From contig DYQY01000003.1 of assembly GCA_020719045.1 (NCBI GenBank), positions 1-62,148 of the forward strand: a DNA stretch of 62,148 bases. Direction: 5' to 3'. Every line of letters starts with the position of its first letter. The stretch's first letter is position 1. The stretch is from Candidatus Termititenax sp. (GTDB lineage Bacteria; Margulisbacteria; Riflemargulisbacteria; GWF2-35-9; DYQY01). The notes below the pieces were generated by a model. It ran no database searches. It was not told where the DNA came from and was given only the letters and a program-made list of their open reading frames with translations. Below are positions 57,848 through 62,148 of the stretch, piece by piece. The translations under genes and the position numbers were made by a program.

Positions 57848-57876
57848 TTGACATCTGGTGGTCAATAACCTAAGAT
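57848..57876 (+). promoter_or_regulatory. Promoter of the second ompA-like gene
   Basis: A perfect TTGACA (57848-57853) and TAAGAT (57871-57876) are spaced 17 bp apart, about 30 bp before the start codon. This is a standard sigma-70 promoter with a leader. Confidence 0.7.
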
Positions 57877-57905
57877 GTAAACTATAAAAAAATGGAGTGA
57901 ATAAA

Positions 57906-58844
57906 ATGTATAAAAAAATAAAATTTCTTTTAGTTTCAATAATAGCTTTACTATCTTTTAGTTATTCATATGACGCAGTTGTATCACCATACATCGGCTA
58001 TCATTATATGGACCATACCAAGAACCATAATAACGCATGGGAAATCGGCGCTTACTACACAGACAAAATCAGCGAATCACTATTCCTTGATTATAATATC
58101 GGACTGATTTTTGGAAGAATTCCTAGTGTTGGAGAAGATAAACTCTTAGTTGGTGGAGGAGTAAATGCACTATACCTATTTCAAAACAACAGCATCATTA
58201 AACCATATTTACTAGCTGGTATTGGTGGCGTTGGTGGATACGAAGCAAGACTAGGTCTTGACTTAGGCTTTGGTTGTTTTATAAAACTTGCTGACAACTT
58301 CGAACCAAGACTTGAAGTCAAAAACATATACTACGGCCACACTTTAGGCAATGATACTATTTACCAAATCATTTTCAATATGCCTCTCTCAAAAACTCCA
58401 AAGAAAGTTGAGGAAGTAAAACCGATAGTCCCTGTCCCAGCAATAAAAGAGCCTGTGAATACCTACAAAAGTAAACTAGAAGAAATATATGTAAAAACTG
58501 GAAAAGTTGAGAAACTAAACATGCAAATCAATTTTGACTCTGGTGCTTCCGTTGTTAAGCCTGTTTATGCTCAATCTCTTCAAAAATATGCAGAATTCCT
58601 TATGGATCATCCAGAAATAAAACTTTCAATCAAAGGCTATACTGATGGTCAAGGTGGTAAAGCTTTTAATAAGAAGCTATCAGAGCTTAGAGCAAAAGCA
58701 GTAGCAAACGTGCTTATCTACAAATACGGTATTAGCAAAAACAGAATAACTGCTCAAGGTCTTGGTGGTGCTAATCCAGTTGCTACCAACAACACTGAAG
58801 CAGGACGGGCTAAAAACAGACGTATTGAAGCTTCTACCCTATAA
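57906..58844 (+). CDS. OmpA-like outer-membrane protein, paralogue 2
   Basis: The 312-residue product is a paralogue of the gene at 55070: signal peptide KKIKFLLVSIIALLSFSYS, the same SPYIGYHYMDHTK barrel start and YEARLGLDLGFGCF strands, and a C-terminal OmpA domain (INFDSGASVVKPVY, LSIKGYTDGQGGKAFN, LSELRAKAVANVL, ending NRRIEAS). It differs by a Pro/Lys-rich linker (PIVPVPAIKEPVNTYKSK) between barrel and OmpA domain, which should span more periplasm. I use the ATG at 57906, with GGAGTGA 5 nt upstream; GTG at 57897 lies inside that site. Confidence 0.92.
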   Translation: MYKKIKFLLVSIIALLSFSYSYDAVVSPYIGYHYMDHTKNHNNAWEIGAYYTDKISESLFLDYNIGLIFGRIPSVGEDKLLVGGGVNALYLFQNNSIIKPYLLAGIGGVGGYEARLGLDLGFGCFIKLADNFEPRLEVKNIYYGHTLGNDTIYQIIFNMPLSKTPKKVEEVKPIVPVPAIKEPVNTYKSKLEEIYVKTGKVEKLNMQINFDSGASVVKPVYAQSLQKYAEFLMDHPEIKLSIKGYTDGQGGKAFNKKLSELRAKAVANVLIYKYGISKNRITAQGLGGANPVATNNTEAGRAKNRRIEASTL

Positions 58845-58856
58845 TTATGCCTTCTA

Positions 58857-58884
58857 AGCAAGGGCTCATTGTAGCCCCTTGCTT
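58857..58884 (+). terminator. Hairpin terminator after ompA paralogue 2
   Basis: AGCAAGGG (58857-58864) pairs with CCCTTGCT (58876-58883). The following T run is short. Confidence 0.5.
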
Positions 58885-58914
58885 ATGTAAAACAATTCCA
58901 AACTAGAATCATAT

Positions 58915-58944
58915 GTCATCTCGAGCCCCTTCGGTCGGGATGAC
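58915..58944. repeat. REP-like palindrome
   Basis: GTCATCTCGAGC and GGTCGGGATGAC form an imperfect 12-bp inverted repeat around CCCTTC. The sequence type (GTCATCCCGACC) is a common dispersed intergenic palindrome in many genomes. I saw only this copy in the window. Confidence 0.5.
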
Positions 58945-59009
58945 TTTCTTGGACTAAATGTAAAACATACTTTACAATTAGTAACAATAACCTAACAAAG
59001 GAGGAGCAA

Positions 59010-59255
59010 ATGACTTATCAAATAAAAAGAACCATTGTACTAATAGCAACTGGAATGATTTTATTAATAAGTTACTTATACTATTTTTTAACAACTTATC
59101 AAAAAAGCGGGGTTGAAATTCTTCATAACCTTAAGTTTTGGTCAAACTCAATACTAGTATTCATACTTATTTCCATAGTTACAACGATAATAATTCAAAT
59201 ACTTTTTCACATCTTATTAGCCATCAGTATTGCTATAAAGGAAAAAACTTGCTGA
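59010..59255 (+). pseudogene. Truncated two-segment membrane protein
   Basis: The 81-residue product has two hydrophobic segments (IVLIATGMILLISYLYYFL and ILVFILISIVTTIIIQILF) and the start MTYQIKRTIV, a pattern I associate with small membrane proteins paired with an XRE regulator. Usual members are roughly twice as long with four segments. Here the frame runs into the middle of an XRE gene out of frame after AIKEK and stops. AAAGGAGGAG before the ATG is a good ribosome site. A deletion fusing the two genes is the simplest explanation. Confidence 0.6.
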
Positions 59256-59427
59256 AAAAACAGGCGTATCTAGACAAACGATAATAGCTATTGAATCAGG
59301 AAAATATAATCCTTCTTTAGAATTAGCTTTTCGTATAGCGGATGCTTTTGGGTTACAAATAAATGAGGTTTTCGAATATCAAATAACAAAAGGAGAAAAA
59401 AAAGAAAAAAAAGAAAAGTCGGCTTAA
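59242..59427 (+). pseudogene. XRE helix-turn-helix regulator, N-terminus lost
   Basis: The frame KKLAEKTGVSRQTIIAIESG, then YNPSLELAFRIADAFGLQINEVFEYQ is the last four helices of a compact YgzD/XRE-type regulator, normally about 66 residues beginning MKNKI-like. The first helix and start codon are missing at the junction with the membrane protein. The tail is a Lys/Glu-rich low-complexity stretch from an A-rich run. Confidence 0.75.
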
Positions 59428-60037
59428 AAATATCGATCCTAGCTATGGTTCTACTAAATCTCAGTTTCTCAGGATTATTGGTTATGGGTTCATTCAAAGA
59501 GTTAATTTAGATAAATTAAACACTAAATATGCTGGTACTGAAAAAATATCACACCTTTATGGTGGTGGCGGTAGCATCTTATTTCCAGTAAACAAAACTT
59601 TCTCAACTGGTTTCAAGTTTCAGGGTGGACTTAACTATACTCTTCGCGAAAGCTCACCAAATACTTTTGAAGACCTCTCTGCTGGATATGGGAGCATTCA
59701 GTTTGTGTTAGATAATAAATGGGTACTTACAGATAACTTTGTATTCAAAAGTGATGTTGGTCTAGGTGTTTTATTGGGTGGCTTTACATATTCCAAAACA
59801 GACGATACTGCTCAAAATTATTACACTACCTACAGATACGGAATGGGATTAGCATATAGTATAGGTGCCGATTGCTTATGGCTGGTAGAAGAAGACATCC
59901 ATGTTGGAGTTGGTGTATCGTATTTTTATGGCAAAATACCTGAGTTAAGAAGAGTTGCACAAACAGCTGACAGTTCTATGCCTGAGCTAGATTTCTCTGG
60001 TGTATCAATTAAGTTTACAGTTGGAATATATTTATAA
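59387..60037 (+). pseudogene. Outer-membrane beta-barrel protein without signal peptide
   Basis: The frame is open for about 217 codons and clearly encodes a barrel: alternating strands such as IIGYGFIQRVNLDKL, LYGGGGSILFPV, FSTGFKFQGGLNYTL, GLGVLLGGFTYSK, YGMGLAYSIGAD, VGVGVSYFYGKIP and the final VSIKFTVGIYL. No ATG or signal peptide precedes it. The upstream part is the A-rich run shared with the XRE remnant. Internal starts (GTG 59705) would give only a partial barrel. I infer the 5' end was lost in the same deletion, or a low-complexity slip removed the start. Confidence 0.55.
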
Positions 60038-60105
60038 ACAATAATAATTGCCTTAAATATTACATCTTGACTATTCAACTTTGAATATATAAAATTGAGT
60101 CTACT

Positions 60106-60726
60106 ATGAATATAACCAAATTTGTAACTCTTGGCTTACTAGGGCAAATGTACGAAGGAAGCGGATATGATATTATCCACGAGATCGACAAAAGACTACT
60201 TTCTATGTGGACAGACATTAAACCAGGTTCTGTTTATAACGCGCTTTCAACTTTAGAAAAAGAAGGCGCGATAGAACAAACTGGAAAAGAAAAAGATGGC
60301 TCTCGCCCAACTAAAACTCTCTACAAAATTACGAATAAAGGACAGGATGAATACCATAAATTACAAGAAGAATCATTTATGGGACTGTTTCCTGCCTACT
60401 ATGGATTTAACTTAGCGCTTGTTTGTAACCACGACAAAAACCCTGATCAAATTAAAGAATATGGAGAAAAAGCAATAATCAAGATTGATGGACTTCTGCA
60501 TCAAATAGATTCGTATCAATACAAATTTGACGATAAAGAAACTAAAACCGAACTACCTACTGAAGTTAGAGACAAATTCTCTAAAATACTAAATCTCTAC
60601 AAAGCACAATTATCTTTTCACTTAAAAGCTGAAAAGCAATGGATAACTGAAGTAATAAACAACGCTGAATTATTCGAAATTTTCGTTGATAATTTAGATT
60701 GCAAAAATAAGGAGGAAAAATTATGA
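60106..60726 (+). CDS. PadR-family transcriptional regulator
   Basis: The 206-residue product has an N-terminal winged helix (ITKFVTLGLLGQMYEGSGYDI, then IKPGSVYNALSTLEKEGAIEQ and SRPTKTLYKITNKGQDEY) and a C-terminal helical dimerisation part, the PadR (subfamily 2, VirR-type) layout. PadR proteins usually repress neighbouring efflux genes and release DNA on binding a drug or phenolic. Its stop overlaps the start of the TolC-like gene (ATGA), so it probably controls that efflux operon. Confidence 0.92.
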   Translation: MNITKFVTLGLLGQMYEGSGYDIIHEIDKRLLSMWTDIKPGSVYNALSTLEKEGAIEQTGKEKDGSRPTKTLYKITNKGQDEYHKLQEESFMGLFPAYYGFNLALVCNHDKNPDQIKEYGEKAIIKIDGLLHQIDSYQYKFDDKETKTELPTEVRDKFSKILNLYKAQLSFHLKAEKQWITEVINNAELFEIFVDNLDCKNKEEKL

Positions 60727-62148
60727 AAAAAACAATACTAACACTAAGCTTAATCTGTCTGGGGTTTGCACAAACGCTACCTTTGGATGACTACATCGTC
60801 TTGTCGCTAACAAAGCATCCGCTTATAGGAAAGACACAAGCAGACTATATGTCACAACTAAGGTCACTAGAAACCATCAACGGCATTAACGACTGGAACC
60901 TCTTCCTTAACACTTCCTATACCAATGGTTATGCTGTTCAAGGCACAACCATTTACTCATCAGATGCAGAAATCTATCAGTTTAATGTCGGAGCTACTTC
61001 CTTAATGCTAGATTCAGGCACAAGAGTTAAGATTGCTTCCGATACAATGCTTATGAGAAAGATACCTAGTTTCCTCGGAGGCGCAAGTAATGTTTATGCC
61101 ACAAACATCAATTTCAGCATCAGCCAACCTATACTTAAGAATGCTTTTGGCAAACTAGATAAATATCCACTAACAATGGCTAAATATAATAAAGCACTTG
61201 TTGAACTTAAATATGCTGAAGATTTAGAAGATTTCTACAAAGCACTCGTAGATGATTACTTGGCATGGCAACTAGCTTACACAACTGTAAAAATATCAGA
61301 AGAACAACTTGAGAAAGCAAAGGAACAAGTAGACTTAATTACTCAGCAATACAACAAAGGCGCATCAGAGAAGCTTGACCTTGTTCAAGCAAAACAAAAT
61401 CTAAAAGCAAAATCAGTACAGTCTATTGCCGCAAAACAAGACCTAAAAAACAAATACATTAAGGTTGCTTCAAGAATAGGAGATTCAGTTGTAACCGACT
61501 TTTCTTCTATAATTCCGCAGAAAAGCCTTGTCTTAAACTTAAACAATACTCGAAAAGAAAGTATTGAGTTTATTAAAACAAATTCGAGCATGTCTAAAGC
61601 ACTTAAAATCCAAGAAAAAATCCAAAAGGAAACCATGGATTACAAAAAAGACCTAACACAACCTTCTGCTGAACTCTTTTTATCTAAGACATTTGGAACA
61701 GCCACTAACAAGATAGGTGATATTGTGCCAAACCTTGGAAACCAAGCACCACTAACTATTGGACTAAAGATGGAGACTTCACTTGAAAACACCATAAGTA
61801 AAAAAGAATCTGAAGCAGCTGAATTTGCGCTTGAAAAAATCAAAAAACAAAACGAAGAAACCTTCAAAATGAGCATTGATGGCATCACCACTCTTTTTGA
61901 AAATATTAAAGATATTGACCTCATGATAAATGAAAATAAAGACCTTATTTCTCTAGCCATTGAACATACAGATTTAGAAGAGAAACGCTTTAAACAAGGC
62001 AGAAGTTCACTATATTTTGTCATTGCCGCTCAAGACCAACTACTTAACATTAAGCTTCAGCTTGAAACACTTAAAACAACCAAAGCTATGCTACTTAACC
62101 AGCTATCATCACAACTTGACCAGTACCAAAAAATGCCATTACTTAAAT
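60723..62148 (+). CDS. TolC-family outer-membrane efflux protein (3' end outside window)
   Basis: At least 475 residues are visible. A signal peptide (KKTILTLSLICLGFA) precedes a pair of repeats typical of TolC/OEP: long amphipathic coiled-coil helices (QLEKAKEQVDLITQQYNKGASEKLDLVQAKQNL and a matching late LEEKRFKQGRSSLYFVIAAQDQL) with short barrel strands between. GxSxxxxxxxAxxxL-like motifs occur in both halves. AAGGAGG lies 8 nt before the ATG. Coupled to PadR, it likely opens a tripartite efflux operon that continues past the window. Confidence 0.92.
   Translation, partial: MKKTILTLSLICLGFAQTLPLDDYIVLSLTKHPLIGKTQADYMSQLRSLETINGINDWNLFLNTSYTNGYAVQGTTIYSSDAEIYQFNVGATSLMLDSGTRVKIASDTMLMRKIPSFLGGASNVYATNINFSISQPILKNAFGKLDKYPLTMAKYNKALVELKYAEDLEDFYKALVDDYLAWQLAYTTVKISEEQLEKAKEQVDLITQQYNKGASEKLDLVQAKQNLKAKSVQSIAAKQDLKNKYIKVASRIGDSVVTDFSSIIPQKSLVLNLNNTRKESIEFIKTNSSMSKALKIQEKIQKETMDYKKDLTQPSAELFLSKTFGTATNKIGDIVPNLGNQAPLTIGLKMETSLENTISKKESEAAEFALEKIKKQNEETFKMSIDGITTLFENIKDIDLMINENKDLISLAIEHTDLEEKRFKQGRSSLYFVIAAQDQLLNIKLQLETLKTTKAMLLNQLSSQLDQYQKMPLLK

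Noticed and set aside
58915-58944. Rho-independent terminator
   Set aside because: The palindrome has mismatches and no T run. It fits a REP-type repeat, and a separate hairpin already follows the ompA gene.

Overview
The window is AT-rich and densely coded, and reads as one contiguous piece of bacterial chromosome. The envelope is Gram-negative: it has LptB, an LptF/G permease, two OmpA-like outer-membrane proteins, a TolC-type efflux protein and lipoproteins. YidC, however, is the short form without a periplasmic domain. The metabolism looks anaerobic and fermentative (class III ribonucleotide reductase, Pta-AckA, EtfAB with an acyl-CoA dehydrogenase). Several KaiC-type ATPases, a FapA/DUF342 protein and a FabK-type enoyl reductase suggest an uncultured lineage such as Margulisbacteria or a relative. 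That placement is a guess from gene content, not a phylogeny.

Layout. 1-2400: the 3' part of an initiator tRNA, then an eroded accessory patch (truncated GIY-YIG gene, transposase-start remnant, an unknown gene pair, a RelB/DinJ antitoxin whose YafQ-like toxin survives only as an N-terminal stub), partly bracketed by a 16-bp direct repeat, then a CoA-binding protein. 2420-7629 (minus): lipoprotein; the classic rpmH-rnpA-yidD-yidC-jag-mnmE cluster; a HExxH metallopeptidase and an unknown gene. 7807-9247: membrane methyltransferase-like protein and Memo. 9244-14499 (minus): three KaiC-family genes, one fused to a receiver domain, running into hisZ-hisG-hisD. 14579-16880: FapA and a lipoprotein. 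17301-21934 (minus): hisF, then nrdR-nrdD-(glycyl-radical/thioredoxin protein)-nrdG. 22177-24329: tRNA-Leu, an ECF sigma operon and PPK2. 24539-30123 (minus): tsaE-tsaB-rimI-bioF-bioG-bioC and folP-folK. 30230-32800: glycosyltransferase, lptB, lptF/G. 32803-34994: pta-ackA. 35076-46082: one long lipid operon (yceD-rpmF-plsX-fabH-acd-etfB-etfA-fabD-fabG-acpP-fabK-fabF-rnhB, then yraN with its own promoter). 46327-49853: a type II restriction-modification locus and an AAA/STAND-like ATPase. 50103-54962: rRNA/tRNA methyltransferase, truncated copper ATPase, B12-radical-SAM protein, EamA transporter. 55070-62148: two OmpA paralogues around CorA and a DUF975 protein, a decayed patch, then PadR and a TolC-like gene cut by the window end.

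The main observations are these. (1) The class III ribonucleotide reductase appears split: the NrdD polypeptide ends after its zinc-binding cysteines, and the glycyl-radical motif is on a second protein fused to a CPGC thioredoxin-like domain. (2) At least fourteen starts show a TATAAT-like -10 box exactly 6 or 7 nt before the ATG and no Shine-Dalgarno sequence, so leaderless mRNAs are probably common here; this also corrects several starts. (3) Two genes, rnpA and an ompA-like gene, appear to need non-standard CTG and ATA starts. (4) Acyl-CoA dehydrogenase and EtfAB sit inside the type II fatty-acid-synthesis operon. (5) A composite palindromic repeat is dispersed in intergenic DNA. No CRISPR array or complete insertion sequence was seen.
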